64,000 nucleotides of DNA. Source: Paenibacillus selenitireducens (GTDB lineage Bacteria > Bacillota > Bacilli > Paenibacillales > Paenibacillaceae). Location of the stretch: NCBI RefSeq assembly GCF_002021565.1, contig NZ_MSZX01000009.1, positions 62,717-126,716 on the forward strand, read 5' to 3'. Each line of letters opens with the position of its first letter. Positions within the stretch are counted from its first letter, which is position 1. The notes under the pieces were generated by a model. That model did not search any database and was not told where the DNA came from. It worked only from the letters and a program-made list of their open reading frames with translations. Positions 1 to 8,195 of the stretch are shown here, piece by piece. A program made the translations under genes and the position numbers.

Positions 1-1017
1 TCGGTTCAGTTCTTTCCATTGGGTTAGATACCGCGTATAACGTTCTCGTGATAATATTCCGCTTTCAATCGCGGGCTTAAGTGCACAATCCGGCTCATTT
101 CTATGTGTGCAATTCGAGAATTTGCATTGTGCTATGAGATCTACCACATCTGCAAACACCGCATCTAGATCCTCGTCCTCAGCCCACAGCTGCAATTCTT
201 TCATACCTGGTGTATCAACGATCATGCAGCCGGAAGGGTGAAAGAACAATTGTCTGTGCGTTGTCGTATGCTTGCCCTTGCCGGAATAGTCACTTGTTTG
301 GCTCGTTGCCTGAACTTCATCTTCTAAAAGTGAATTAAGCAACGTTGATTTCCCCACACCTGATGAACCGAGAAAGACAATCGTTTTACCTTCGACCATG
401 TAAGTAGCAAGACGGTCGAGTCCCATTTTGTTAGCGGCACTTATTGGCAGCACCAGTGAACCGTTGGCTATGTCATTGACCTGGGATATATACGCTTCAG
501 GCCTTTCGCATAAATCGATTTTGTTAAGAAGGATAATGACGTCTAATTTCTGATGCTTAGCTAGCGTTAAATACCGCTCAATCCTTGAAATATTGAAATT
601 GTCATCCATCCCGCACATGACGAAAACCACATCTAGATTCGATGCAATGACCTGTTCTTCGGTTATTCCGCCATCGACAACACCGTTCTTCATCTTCCGC
701 CCACCGGAAATTGGCATCTTTCTTGAAAAGGAGTTTTTTCTTTGTAGAACCGAATGAATAAGCACATGATGTGATGCATTCGCAAGCTCTACTTGTACAA
801 AATCTCCTACGACAGGATAATCTTTAAGATATTGGGTTGCATATCGAAATCTGCCTGTAACCTTCCCGGTGAATTCACCATTTTCTGAAATCAAGTGATA
901 CACATCATTATGTTGAGCAATGACCCTTGCTGGAAAGGAAAGTTTGGACTGCGGGGGACAACCTTGTTCATTAAAAAATGAATCCCATCCTATGGACTGC
1001 AATGACTTTTTTACCAT
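1..1017 (-). CDS. rsgA: RsgA-type ribosome small-subunit GTPase, 3' end off the window
   Basis: Circularly permuted GTPase of the RsgA/YjeQ family, which in known members checks 30S subunit maturation. Reading from the ATG at 1017: an OB-fold-like N-terminus, G4 (NKID) near residue 166, G1 (GSSGVGKST) near 222, a GKGKHTTTH switch segment, G3 (DTPG) near 269, and a zinc-binding region rich in Cys and His near 299-319. At least 339 residues are present and the frame is still open at the window edge, so it is longer than the roughly 300-residue housekeeping RsgA and is probably a paralogue. GGAGGT lies just upstream of the start. A 230-nt leader with a small ORF and a terminator precedes it, suggesting attenuation control. 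Confidence 0.93.
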   Translation of the reverse strand, partial: MVKKSLQSIGWDSFFNEQGCPPQSKLSFPARVIAQHNDVYHLISENGEFTGKVTGRFRYATQYLKDYPVVGDFVQVELANASHHVLIHSVLQRKNSFSRKMPISGGRKMKNGVVDGGITEEQVIASNLDVVFVMCGMDDNFNISRIERYLTLAKHQKLDVIILLNKIDLCERPEAYISQVNDIANGSLVLPISAANKMGLDRLATYMVEGKTIVFLGSSGVGKSTLLNSLLEDEVQATSQTSDYSGKGKHTTTHRQLFFHPSGCMIVDTPGMKELQLWAEDEDLDAVFADVVDLIAQCKFSNCTHRNEPDCALKPAIESGILSRERYTRYLTQWKELNR

Positions 1018-1049
1018 ACCTACCTCCAACTACCTCTTTTTTTGAACGC

Positions 1050-1079
1050 AAAAAGACCGCAAGGCAATGCTTGCGGTCT
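1050..1079 (-). terminator. Intrinsic terminator/attenuator before the RsgA-like gene
   Basis: A perfect 10-bp stem (AGACCGCAAG at 1070-1079 read on the minus strand, paired with 1054-1063) and 6-nt loop are followed on the minus strand by a T run. It sits between the leader ORF and the RsgA-like start, so it would stop transcription entering that gene rather than end a large upstream gene. Confidence 0.75.
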
Positions 1080-1168
1080 ACGTAATTCTCGTTAATGGGT
1101 AAAAAGGCAAATGTAAATAACCCCTATCCATTAACAGGAAAAAAATGATCAGCAATATCCTTGAACGT

Positions 1169-1186
1169 GGCAGACGACCGTCTGCC
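1169..1186 (-). promoter_or_regulatory. Leader hairpin upstream of the RsgA-like gene
   Basis: Perfect 7-bp stem GGCAGAC/GTCTGCC with a 4-nt loop, starting 10 nt downstream of the leader ORF stop codon. A second possible pairing (TAATGG with CCATTA, 1094-1134) lies between it and the terminator. The arrangement resembles the alternative helices of ribosome-controlled attenuators. Confidence 0.55.
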
Positions 1187-1195
1187 CTACAATAT

Positions 1196-1249
1196 TCAGT
1201 TTAAAATCACCTTATAAGTTACTGTAGTTAGATTAGCCCGGCTTTTCAT
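1196..1249 (-). CDS. 17-residue leader peptide upstream of the RsgA-like gene
   Basis: A short ORF (MKSRANLTTVTYKVILN) has a GGGAG Shine-Dalgarno close upstream and ends 10 nt before a hairpin. It begins with K-S-R, a basic-X-basic triplet of the type known to stall macrolide-bound ribosomes in leader peptides such as ErmDL. That resemblance is an inference from three residues. Position between promoter-like sequence and a terminator suggests a sensing leader peptide rather than a functional protein. Confidence 0.5.
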   Translation of the reverse strand: MKSRANLTTVTYKVILN

Positions 1250-1340
1250 GCCGCTCACTCCCTTCAAAAACATATTAATTTCATATTACCTTAGATCACT
1301 TGTTTGTGGAAGTAATTTCTAGAATTTCAAATATAGCTAC

Positions 1341-1697
1341 CTATCTTGGAATCTGCTCAATGATTTGTCCTTGATGAGAACGAGCTGTTACGGTAGAATC
1401 TAGTAGCTCTATTCCATCTGTTATTAAGAACCAAAACCTTTTACCGTGATCATACTCAACGATATTTGCTGGATACTGCTCACCTTCTTTAGTAATGAGT
1501 ATGGTTTCAATTTGCGAATCCACTATTATTCCATACAGAATATCCGTATAGTTGGTAAAGTTCTCCTTTAGGCTACTAAATGACCAACCTATTTTATAAT
1601 CCTTTGTGGCAAAATACTCTTCATTTGGCCTGCCCCACTCATAAAAGGCAATAGCTTGATTATTGTCAAGTAGCTCAATATAAGCAATTTTCATCAT
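1341..1697 (-). CDS. Hypothetical protein, 118 residues
   Basis: I do not recognise a family. The protein is soluble and rich in aromatic residues (FYEWGRP, KIGWSFSS, KRFWFLITDG), with no signal peptide or membrane segment. It starts at a tandem ATGATG with only a poor Shine-Dalgarno. Its stop lies about 90 nt before the RsgA leader ORF. It could be an intact small gene or a truncated remnant. Confidence 0.45.
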   Translation of the reverse strand: MMKIAYIELLDNNQAIAFYEWGRPNEEYFATKDYKIGWSFSSLKENFTNYTDILYGIIVDSQIETILITKEGEQYPANIVEYDHGKRFWFLITDGIELLDSTVTARSHQGQIIEQIPR

Positions 1698-1904
1698 CGG
1701 CTGGTTTAAAGGACTTCTTTTTCTATCCCTTTTTCATTGCCTTTTGGGCCGAAGTTGATAAACAATATAATGAATACGGAACACCACTTAACTAAACGAT
1801 TCCATTTTTTAGAAAGTTGCATCCATTCAAGCGATATATGTAAAACAAAACGGCTACCGTTGAATCGGCGGCCGTTTCTATGTGGTTCAGACCGAAGTCC
1901 AACC
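1698..1904. other. Intergenic stretch without a supported gene
   Basis: Holds the terminator of the DinB remnant (1848-1877) and otherwise no reading frame that resembles a protein on either strand. Confidence 0.5.
1848..1877 (-). terminator. Terminator after the DinB remnant
   Basis: Stem AAACGGC/GCCGTTT with an inner CCG/CGG pairing, followed on the minus strand by TTTTGTTTT. It lies about 30 nt past the stop of the decayed DinB gene and points the same way. Confidence 0.6.
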
Positions 1905-2143
1905 TTACTTATTCAAGATTCCTAAATATTCTTTCCAAGGTCCTACATCCGTCCGATATCTCTCTGCCATTACCCGTACGATTTGCACCATGTGCGTTAA
2001 ATCATTAAGTGAGAATAACGATCAAATGGGGGAAATGGTTGACTTTCGCCATGTTGAAGAATGATTTCTAACCTAGGTATCCAATTATTTTTCTCCCCTT
2101 CGATGAGGTGATCGATCACTTCCTTTCTGGGCCATGTGTTATC
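1905..2143 (-). pseudogene. DinB/YfiT-family protein, decayed
   Basis: Two pieces of one DinB-like protein are readable on the minus strand. The first (2143 downward) reads [18 protein letters not shown] and continues to [17 protein letters not shown], then stops. The second, in another frame, reads [18 protein letters not shown] and ends EYLGILNK with a TAA at 1905-1907. DinB proteins carry these blocks with a longer helix-rich stretch between them and a DLTH metal-ligand motif, so the middle is deleted with a frame change, and the N-terminus is also missing. It abuts the 3' end of the C45 peptidase gene. Confidence 0.7.
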
Positions 2144-2152
2144 ACACTAGAT

Positions 2153-3304
2153 TCACATGCCTCTCCAAAATTGTTCCGGATTATCGATATTCACATCTTC
2201 ATAGTTGCATACAATCTCTTCTAGTCCAACTGGAGCATCAAAATCAATCGTGTGCCATGGGTTCCTATCAGGTGGGCCGTAACAAACCTTCAAGTTCTTT
2301 TCCGTGACATCAAATACCATACTTCTTAGCGTTCCCATCCCACTAGCATAAAAATGACAGCATGGACCATACGGATACGGAGTGGAAAGTAATTTCTTAA
2401 CCTTTTCTTCGTTAATATGAGGTGCTTCTCGCAATAAGAAATTCCAGACTGAAGAATAACGTATTTCAGAATTCCAAAAATGGTGTATATCAAAATCTTT
2501 CATTTCAGGGCTCATATAATGATTGGTAGCGACCAATAAATCACCAGCCGGTATCCTCTTAAATATTCTTTTCTTGTCTGATGCAAAGCTTGCTACCTCA
2601 AAAATAGCAACATGATTCGAAGGATCTGCGACCAAAAAATTCGCATTTGTACATAAAGGTATTTCTTCAAGCAGACATTGAGCTTCATAAACATCTTTGC
2701 ATCGATCTAAAATGGCTCGGATCGCGACCCAAAATTCGCAACCATCCCCCGCAAGAGGCTTCAAGTATGCGGTACTGGTCATGGAAACGACAAGTCCATA
2801 TTCATTCATGCCATCCATTCTTCCTGCATTTTGCAACGAGAATCCAATATGTTTCGGTTTTCCGGTTACCCGGGTAATACATAAACTTCTTTCATCTCTT
2901 ACAAAATACTCATAGCTCCTCCCCACATAAAAATGGCCATCGCTCGTATTTGATGGAAGCACTGCAAATTGACAGCAATGCTGAGAATCGTGGTATGAAT
3001 TTGCATAACATAGCATTTTTTCTGGCGCCATATGTACTTCATCTGCAAAACCTTGTATTTCATCCGTAAAACCAGGACATATTTTCTCAATCATCATCAT
3101 TCTCTTGTGCGCGGTAGCTGCAGTTATATAATCCTGGCCTTCCATTGGACTGATAAAATACGGAATATCCTCCGGATAATTCTTCTTAAATGTAATTGCC
3201 CTCTGCTTACCTACCTCATAATTACTCCCTTCCGCTACATGGATGTCAAAGATCATCGGTTCTTTTTGATCATTATTAACCATATGCATCAACCTTTCGA
3301 ACAT
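2153..3304 (-). CDS. C45-type peptidase / acyl-CoA:6-APA acyltransferase-like Ntn hydrolase
   Basis: A 383-residue protein of the C45 family, in which a cysteine exposed by autocleavage acts on amide bonds; the substrate here is unknown. The motif HCCQFAVLPS around residues 109-118 followed by GHFYVGRSYEY matches the family's nucleophile block and the G-R-x-Y/D-W element, so Cys110 or Cys111 is the likely nucleophile. The AGRMDGMNEYGLVVS segment fits the conserved 'G-x-N-E-x-G' region. No signal peptide. Starts at 3304, or possibly at the ATG 16 codons in (MIFDIHVAEG). Confidence 0.8.
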   Translation of the reverse strand: MFERLMHMVNNDQKEPMIFDIHVAEGSNYEVGKQRAITFKKNYPEDIPYFISPMEGQDYITAATAHKRMMMIEKICPGFTDEIQGFADEVHMAPEKMLCYANSYHDSQHCCQFAVLPSNTSDGHFYVGRSYEYFVRDERSLCITRVTGKPKHIGFSLQNAGRMDGMNEYGLVVSMTSTAYLKPLAGDGCEFWVAIRAILDRCKDVYEAQCLLEEIPLCTNANFLVADPSNHVAIFEVASFASDKKRIFKRIPAGDLLVATNHYMSPEMKDFDIHHFWNSEIRYSSVWNFLLREAPHINEEKVKKLLSTPYPYGPCCHFYASGMGTLRSMVFDVTEKNLKVCYGPPDRNPWHTIDFDAPVGLEEIVCNYEDVNIDNPEQFWRGM

Positions 3305-3434
3305 GAAATGAATATGTCGCTATTTGGTCGTAATATTAACATTTTAAAAAAATTACGTCTAATCAAAGTAGAATTTAGCCAAGATCAATGAATTACCTTG
3401 AGAACGTGTATACATCACTCAAAACGAAAATAAG

Positions 3435-3466
3435 AAAGAGCGCCTGTGACTCACACGACGCTCTTT
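3435..3466 (-). terminator. Intrinsic terminator after dinB-like gene
   Basis: Stem AAAGAGCG/CGCTCTTT followed on the minus strand by a T-rich tail, 20 nt beyond the stop of the DinB-like gene. Confidence 0.7.
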
Positions 3467-3486
3467 AGGTGATTTTATGGGTAATG

Positions 3487-3975
3487 CTAGCTGTACAGCA
3501 TGAAGAACTGAAGTTCATGCCCGTTCTGTTTCAAATAGTTATAAAGCTGCGAACGGTGGTGAAACGAATGCGTGACGATTTCGATGAGCCACTTGATTTG
3601 AACCATGCCCTGTTCCAAGTAAAATGCTTTGGTGGACTTGTTCAATAGCTCGTCCTCGCTTAATGAGAGCATGTACTCCCGTAATAGGTCGTAATTAGCC
3701 CGAAACCGTGCACCCAGTTCTTGAGGGTCCTTGATTTCATTCACGCTCGTTTCCACTTGCTCCACTTCTGCCTGCGTTTTCTCTTGCAGAATAGCCAGGT
3801 CGGTGGCTGGAATCGACACAAGATGATGCGCCAGCTCCAATAAGGTTCGCATGTTGTCCGCTGGCCGATATCCCCACTCGTCCTGTTTAATTCTAGCTAG
3901 AAGTGACTCAACCGTACGGACAGATAAATCCAATTCATCCAATAGATGATTCCGAATTTGTTCAACACCATTCAT
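3487..3975 (-). CDS. DinB-family protein
   Basis: A 162-residue four-helix-bundle protein of the DinB/YfiT superfamily. These are metal-binding proteins often used as thiol or small-molecule transferases. LELAHHLVSIP and THSFHHRSQLYNYLKQNG supply the family's histidine ligands. Start chosen at 3975 because AAGGAGATAGG sits just upstream; the longer frame would run into the regulator gene. It follows the WYL regulator by 4 nt on the same strand, so the two are co-transcribed and the regulator probably controls the pair. Confidence 0.85.
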   Translation of the reverse strand: MNGVEQIRNHLLDELDLSVRTVESLLARIKQDEWGYRPADNMRTLLELAHHLVSIPATDLAILQEKTQAEVEQVETSVNEIKDPQELGARFRANYDLLREYMLSLSEDELLNKSTKAFYLEQGMVQIKWLIEIVTHSFHHRSQLYNYLKQNGHELQFFMLYS

Positions 3976-3979
3976 AATC

Positions 3980-4969
3980 CTATCTCCTTTTTTCTCCCTT
4001 TGATTGACCCGACATTGCCTCGAATTGCTCAACTTTCACTTCATAACGGTTACATAAATCACGGGCTTTTTCGTAGAGAACGGCCCGCAGCTCTTCGGGT
4101 TCCAGCACGTTCGCATCTGCGCCAAGCGCAAAAAAGAACCTCGTTGCCCATTCCCATTCCGCTCCCGGGCACTGGAAGTCAACTTCCCACAGATCGTCCT
4201 GCAGGGCGTACACTTTTTCCCCGATATGAGGGTCTTGTTCGACTTGGAGCATGCCCCGGTAGCTTAATGTAGCTCGAATCCGAATACTTTGGCTCACGGC
4301 ATCCCCTTTGATCGAAACTGCCTGCTCCACCTGATCTTGCACGGAAGCCGGATCGGCGTCTTGCAGTTCTTCAAAGCGATCGGCGCGGAACATCCGCAGC
4401 TCCCCATGCGTAGGCGAATAGGCCTCACAATACCAGAACCCGTGCTCAGCATACACGCTTTTGGGCTGAAGCAGCAGCCAACGGCGATGTTTCGCTGACC
4501 GATAGTATGCCTTCATCCACGCCCCTCGCGAACAGTAGTCAATCAGTTCATTCAAGAGCGGCGCTTTGAAAGAACGTTTAGGCACCTCGACACGCATTAA
4601 TTCAAGAAGCGGCTCAACTTGCTGCAGCGCAGCTGGCGGGAGAATGTGGCGTATTTTATCAATGACGGTCCACCTCTCCCGATTGAAAGGTGTATCCGCA
4701 TAGGCCGTCAGCGCACGCAGGGCCACAAGCACCGTCAATGTCTCTTGGACATCAAGCTGCAATGGAGGCAACCGGTAGCCTTCCGACAACCTGTACCCTC
4801 CAGCTGGGCCTGTCACCGCATATAGCGGTATGCCCATCTCAGAGAGCGCTTGCATGTCCCGCATAATCGTACGTTTAGACACCTCAAGCTTATCCGCGAG
4901 CATTTGCGCAGATTCCTGTCGCTGCTGCAGGGCAATCACGATAGCGATCAAGCGATCCATTCGCCTCAC
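3980..4969 (-). CDS. YafY/WYL-family transcriptional regulator
   Basis: An N-terminal DeoR-type helix-turn-helix (LADKLEVSKRTIMRDMQALSE) is followed by a WYL-like ligand-sensing region (PKSVYAEHGFWYCEAYSP, FRADRFEEL) and a C-terminal extension. Such proteins bind DNA and respond to small ligands or nucleic acid. A GTG at 4969 is preferred because GGAGGAGG is 5-7 nt away; an ATG at 4960 is the alternative. An inverted repeat at 5037-5055 overlaps the likely promoter and may be the operator for autoregulation. Downstream partner is the DinB-like protein. Confidence 0.85.
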   Translation of the reverse strand: MRRMDRLIAIVIALQQRQESAQMLADKLEVSKRTIMRDMQALSEMGIPLYAVTGPAGGYRLSEGYRLPPLQLDVQETLTVLVALRALTAYADTPFNRERWTVIDKIRHILPPAALQQVEPLLELMRVEVPKRSFKAPLLNELIDYCSRGAWMKAYYRSAKHRRWLLLQPKSVYAEHGFWYCEAYSPTHGELRMFRADRFEELQDADPASVQDQVEQAVSIKGDAVSQSIRIRATLSYRGMLQVEQDPHIGEKVYALQDDLWEVDFQCPGAEWEWATRFFFALGADANVLEPEELRAVLYEKARDLCNRYEVKVEQFEAMSGQSKGEKRR

Positions 4970-5036
4970 TTCGGCCTCCTCCTTCCGTTTAGGTCTAACC
5001 CGGGGCAAGTTAGGATTTCATCATAGCACACGCTCA

Positions 5037-5055
5037 GTGACATCTTGTATGTCAC
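5037..5055. promoter_or_regulatory. Candidate operator for the WYL regulator
   Basis: Perfect 7-bp inverted repeat GTGACAT-5-ATGTCAC. On the minus strand it lies just upstream of a TATGAT -10-like hexamer, roughly over the -35, and about 70 nt before the WYL regulator start. Confidence 0.5.
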
Positions 5056-5112
5056 CATTAGCGAACGTGTTTATCACAAAAAAAATTTGTGCTTACTGGA
5101 TAACCTACAAAC

Positions 5113-5634
5113 CTACGCTTTTCTTTTTCTAATAAAAATGATCAAGCACCAAACAGCTGCAATCAAGGTATCAATAATAAGAATGATAGATCCATAGAGG
5201 AATAATAATTGTTTCTCAAAATTACCCCAAATGGATACTTTAACTGCATAATTTTCGCTGAAATTATCTTTAACCATAGTCTTATTCAAGTCATTATATA
5301 CTAGATAATTCGTACTTGTAGAACAAAAATAATTATCATTTAATAGTAAGCTAAAATTGTTCTGATGACCTGCTCTATCTTCGTATTTTTTCCATTTTCC
5401 CCCAGTATAATAGTCAAAGCCATATTCAAAATATGGTCCACCGATGATGAGGAAATCTCTTTTTGTTAACCATAGATTTTCTATTCTAATCTCTTGCGTG
5501 CAGTTTTCCTTAAAATGTGATTCTAGTGCTATACCAACATCTCTCAGTAATCTTTTCGTTTGAAAATAGCTTGTTGTTGCCTTAATAGATAAGGGGAGTG
5601 TCAAGATGACTAGAAATAGCACAAAGAAAATCAT
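5113..5634 (-). CDS. Hypothetical protein with two membrane segments
   Basis: 173 residues. One membrane helix lies at residues 1-18 (MIFFVLFLVILTLPLSI) and one at about 145-168 followed by RKRKA. The roughly 120 residues between carry NxT/NxS sites and one Cys pair and are probably outside the cell. No family recognised. The ATG at 5634 has no Shine-Dalgarno; AAGGAGGAAAGACT lies further up, ideally spaced to an in-frame ATT at 5658, so translation may begin there (181 residues) at a rare start. Confidence 0.6.
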   Translation of the reverse strand: MIFFVLFLVILTLPLSIKATTSYFQTKRLLRDVGIALESHFKENCTQEIRIENLWLTKRDFLIIGGPYFEYGFDYYTGGKWKKYEDRAGHQNNFSLLLNDNYFCSTSTNYLVYNDLNKTMVKDNFSENYAVKVSIWGNFEKQLLFLYGSIILIIDTLIAAVWCLIIFIRKRKA

Positions 5635-5732
5635 AACTCTTTTATAGCTCGTATTAATAGTCTTTCCTCCTTACATCCGAGAAACTTCTTTTTGTTTGGT
5701 TCATCGTTTATCAAAACCATCATTCTAACTCC

Positions 5733-6434
5733 CTAACTCATCACTGTTAAAATCACTGCAATCGTATTGAACACACCGTGTACGATCATACCAGGTACTA
5801 CCGATCCCGTCCGCTCATAGGTCCAAGCAAGCACGACTCCACTAATAAAATTCACAGGCATGGCATTCATTGTAGGAAAATGTGCAGCGGTAAAGATCAG
5901 CGAGCTCATCACAATCGCCCACCCCATGCCCATTCGTGTGCGGAACCAACGATATATAAATCCACGGTAAAAGATTTCCTCATAGAAAGGGGAAATGATT
6001 CCTGCCGATACTATACCTATAAGTACAGTAAATAGAGTAACATGTTGCTTCAGACTCTCTGTTTTGCTATTGTCCACCGTGTTTCCTAGGAAACTTGTGA
6101 GGTAAACAGCCGCTACACTGAGTACGATGAGAGCTAGAGTCCAGAGCAGAATCCTCCACCAATCTCTTGCGGAAAATGTCTTCACGCCTACTTCTGTCCA
6201 TGATAGCTTATTCGGCCGTAAAGCAACAAAATATAATCCTAGCAAAAGTATAACCGCAATCGTAAGGCCTGTAAGTGTCCCTGAATAAAGCGTATTATTC
6301 AACCATTGTTCATACATCGACTGCGCCGCGTATTTTATCACAAACATCACAAATACAAATTCAAGCGTAAGTAAAGCAACCAGTTCACGCCATGTCCACG
6401 AGTCCATTTTCTTCCACATCTCTGTCTTGTTCAT
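5733..6434 (-). CDS. CPBP-family intramembrane glutamic protease
   Basis: A 233-residue multi-pass membrane protein of the CPBP/Abi (CAAX-protease-like) family. The diagnostic motifs are present in order: EE-x3-R at residues 152-157 (EEIFYRG), a histidine in FTAAHFP near 185, and HGVFN near 219-223. Family members process or protect against peptides, bacteriocins or prenylated substrates; the substrate here is unknown. GAGGG precedes the ATG. It is divergent from a MerR regulator across a palindrome, so regulation by that MerR is likely. Confidence 0.88.
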   Translation of the reverse strand: MNKTEMWKKMDSWTWRELVALLTLEFVFVMFVIKYAAQSMYEQWLNNTLYSGTLTGLTIAVILLLGLYFVALRPNKLSWTEVGVKTFSARDWWRILLWTLALIVLSVAAVYLTSFLGNTVDNSKTESLKQHVTLFTVLIGIVSAGIISPFYEEIFYRGFIYRWFRTRMGMGWAIVMSSLIFTAAHFPTMNAMPVNFISGVVLAWTYERTGSVVPGMIVHGVFNTIAVILTVMS

Positions 6435-6475
6435 AAGTAATCCCTCAATCCTCTATGTTATAATTTAACTATATT

Positions 6476-6494
6476 AGGTGACGTAACGTCACCT
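6476..6494. promoter_or_regulatory. Palindromic operator between CPBP protease and MerR regulator
   Basis: AGGTGACG-TAA-CGTCACCT, a perfect 8-bp dyad with a 3-nt centre, sits midway between the two divergent starts (6434 and 6526). MerR proteins bind dyads of this kind inside promoters, so it may control both genes. Confidence 0.6.
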
Positions 6495-6525
6495 GCAAGC
6501 ATAATTTTTCAGGAGGAAAGAAAGC

Positions 6526-7269
6526 ATGAATAGGTGGACAACAGGACAAGTATCCAAACAAATGAGTATTTCAGTTCGGACGCTGCGTTATTATGATCAG
6601 ATTGGCCTTCTTACACCAAGTTATAAGGAAGATAACGGTCGCCGTTATTATTCGGAAGAAGATTTATTCACGCTCGAGAAAATCACACTGCTCAAATCAC
6701 TGTCACTACCACTAGAAGATATTCAAAATTTATTGAATAAGCTGTCATTTCGTCATATTTTGATTGCGCACCATAATCATCTTCAGGAACAGCTAGCTTC
6801 ACTTCAGACCAGCATTGCAAACACGACCTCTCTGATCAACATGATTGATCTAGAAGGTACGCTCTCCTGGGATCGGGTTTCTCATCTTGTACATAACGCG
6901 CAAACCAACTCCAACAAGTGGATGGATTACTTCAAAGATGACGAAAGTGCATTTCTACAGAGATCACTCCCGAATCTCAGCAGCAGTGACCAATCGACTC
7001 AACAGTATGCTTCTTTGCTGCGCCGCATCGAGTGGTGTATACAGCAATCCATTCCGCCAGAATCCGATGAGGGCTATCACATTGCCTGCGAGTTAATGAA
7101 GTTGTCAGACGATACCTTTCAAGGAGATGAGGCATTAATGGAAAAGTTCTGGGAAGTGAGGAAACGCCCAGCTCATGAGTCAGGACTATATCCTATATCC
7201 GACGAGGTGTTGCATTTTGTAGAATGCAGTATTTCTCATGTAGAAAAAGAAACTTTACAAAAAGAGTAA
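6526..7269 (+). CDS. MerR-family transcriptional regulator
   Basis: A MerR winged-helix N-terminus (TGQVSKQMSISVRTLRYYDQIGLLTP at residues 6-31) leads into a dimerisation coiled coil (residues about 70-110) and an effector domain of the TipAS type rich in aromatic residues. Such regulators sense drugs or hydrophobic compounds by twisting a promoter with a long spacer. AGGAGG lies 8-9 nt before the ATG. Divergent from the CPBP protease, with the 6476-6494 dyad between them. Confidence 0.88.
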   Translation: MNRWTTGQVSKQMSISVRTLRYYDQIGLLTPSYKEDNGRRYYSEEDLFTLEKITLLKSLSLPLEDIQNLLNKLSFRHILIAHHNHLQEQLASLQTSIANTTSLINMIDLEGTLSWDRVSHLVHNAQTNSNKWMDYFKDDESAFLQRSLPNLSSSDQSTQQYASLLRRIEWCIQQSIPPESDEGYHIACELMKLSDDTFQGDEALMEKFWEVRKRPAHESGLYPISDEVLHFVECSISHVEKETLQKE

Positions 7270-7352
7270 TTCAAAAAAACAGTCAAAACACAATCATCAT
7301 GCGTAAGACTGGCTTTCAATTATTGCTCATTCAAGCGCTCTATATCATCTCG

Positions 7353-7907
7353 CTACTGCTCGCTTCTATCTTCCTCTAGAAGAAGCAACAGCTCACGAAG
7401 GGTTGGAGCGAGTTGGTCGTTGCCATTCATGATCGCAGTAAATACAGGCTCTGCCTGCTTCAATAACGAATAACTTACATAATAATAGCTGAAAAATGCC
7501 TCCGATTCGTAACCCGGAGGTTCCTCTTCCTCCCACATTTCCTCATCTTCCTGATCATCCACGGGCCATAAGTACTTTTCATCCAGCAGCTCGCTCATCG
7601 ATGTAATCGGTTGTCCCGATTCCATATCCTGTTCGGTAAAGCAAGAAGCAACAGCAATGTACAACTCGATTTCATCCAAACTAACCTTCTCCGGCTCCGT
7701 CTTCCGATTCGCAAGTTCCCGCAGAAGTTCAAGCAATACCCAAGGTGTTACCTGCCACAAGGTGCTCTGGTGCTCGATCAAGTCGGCCAACGCCTTATAC
7801 TGCCCCGTTTCAATCAGCTGTGGGATGTCCGTTCCTCGTCCATAGGCGGTCGTTAATCGCTGCCATGGAATGTTGTATGTCGTCTCCGTCCAAACATCTA
7901 TCAACAT
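7353..7907 (-). CDS. Hypothetical acidic protein
   Basis: 184 residues, no recognised family. It has an aromatic N-terminus (MLIDVWTETTYNIPWQRL), a strongly acidic stretch (DDQEDEEMWEEEE near residue 145) and a Leu/Glu-rich C-terminal helix. No signal peptide or membrane segment. The start at 7907 is chosen for its AAGGAGGGG ribosome site; an in-frame extension to 8003 lacks one. It stands alone on the minus strand between a MerR gene and an MFS pump. Size and acidity resemble immunity or SMI1-like proteins, but no motif supports that. Confidence 0.65.
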   Translation of the reverse strand: MLIDVWTETTYNIPWQRLTTAYGRGTDIPQLIETGQYKALADLIEHQSTLWQVTPWVLLELLRELANRKTEPEKVSLDEIELYIAVASCFTEQDMESGQPITSMSELLDEKYLWPVDDQEDEEMWEEEEPPGYESEAFFSYYYVSYSLLKQAEPVFTAIMNGNDQLAPTLRELLLLLEEDRSEQ

Positions 7908-8195
7908 ATACCCCTCCTTATATCTAATCAAAGTATACAGAGCCCAAGCATCCAAGACAACGGACCAATCGACCCAGAAACCTTGACTTATACTACGGGA
8001 CATGATATCTATTCTATAACCGAAGCATTACCGATCGGTCGTAAAGTAAGCCCTCCTATTAACCAACATGAAAGGTAATATTTATGATGATGATCTATCA
8101 ACGTCTAGCAATCATGATGCCCCCATTTCCCTAGCTAGGCTTATATTCTTGTCGCACAGATTCAAGTTATAAGCTTGTAGGAGGGCTCATATATA

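Noticed and set aside
1737-2064. Plus-strand frames of 60-62 codons
   Set aside because: They lie opposite the DinB remnant and its terminator and show no protein-like features.
8030-8039. ACCGATCGGT palindrome upstream of the MFS gene
   Set aside because: Ten bases of symmetry are too little to claim an operator, and no regulator gene is adjacent.
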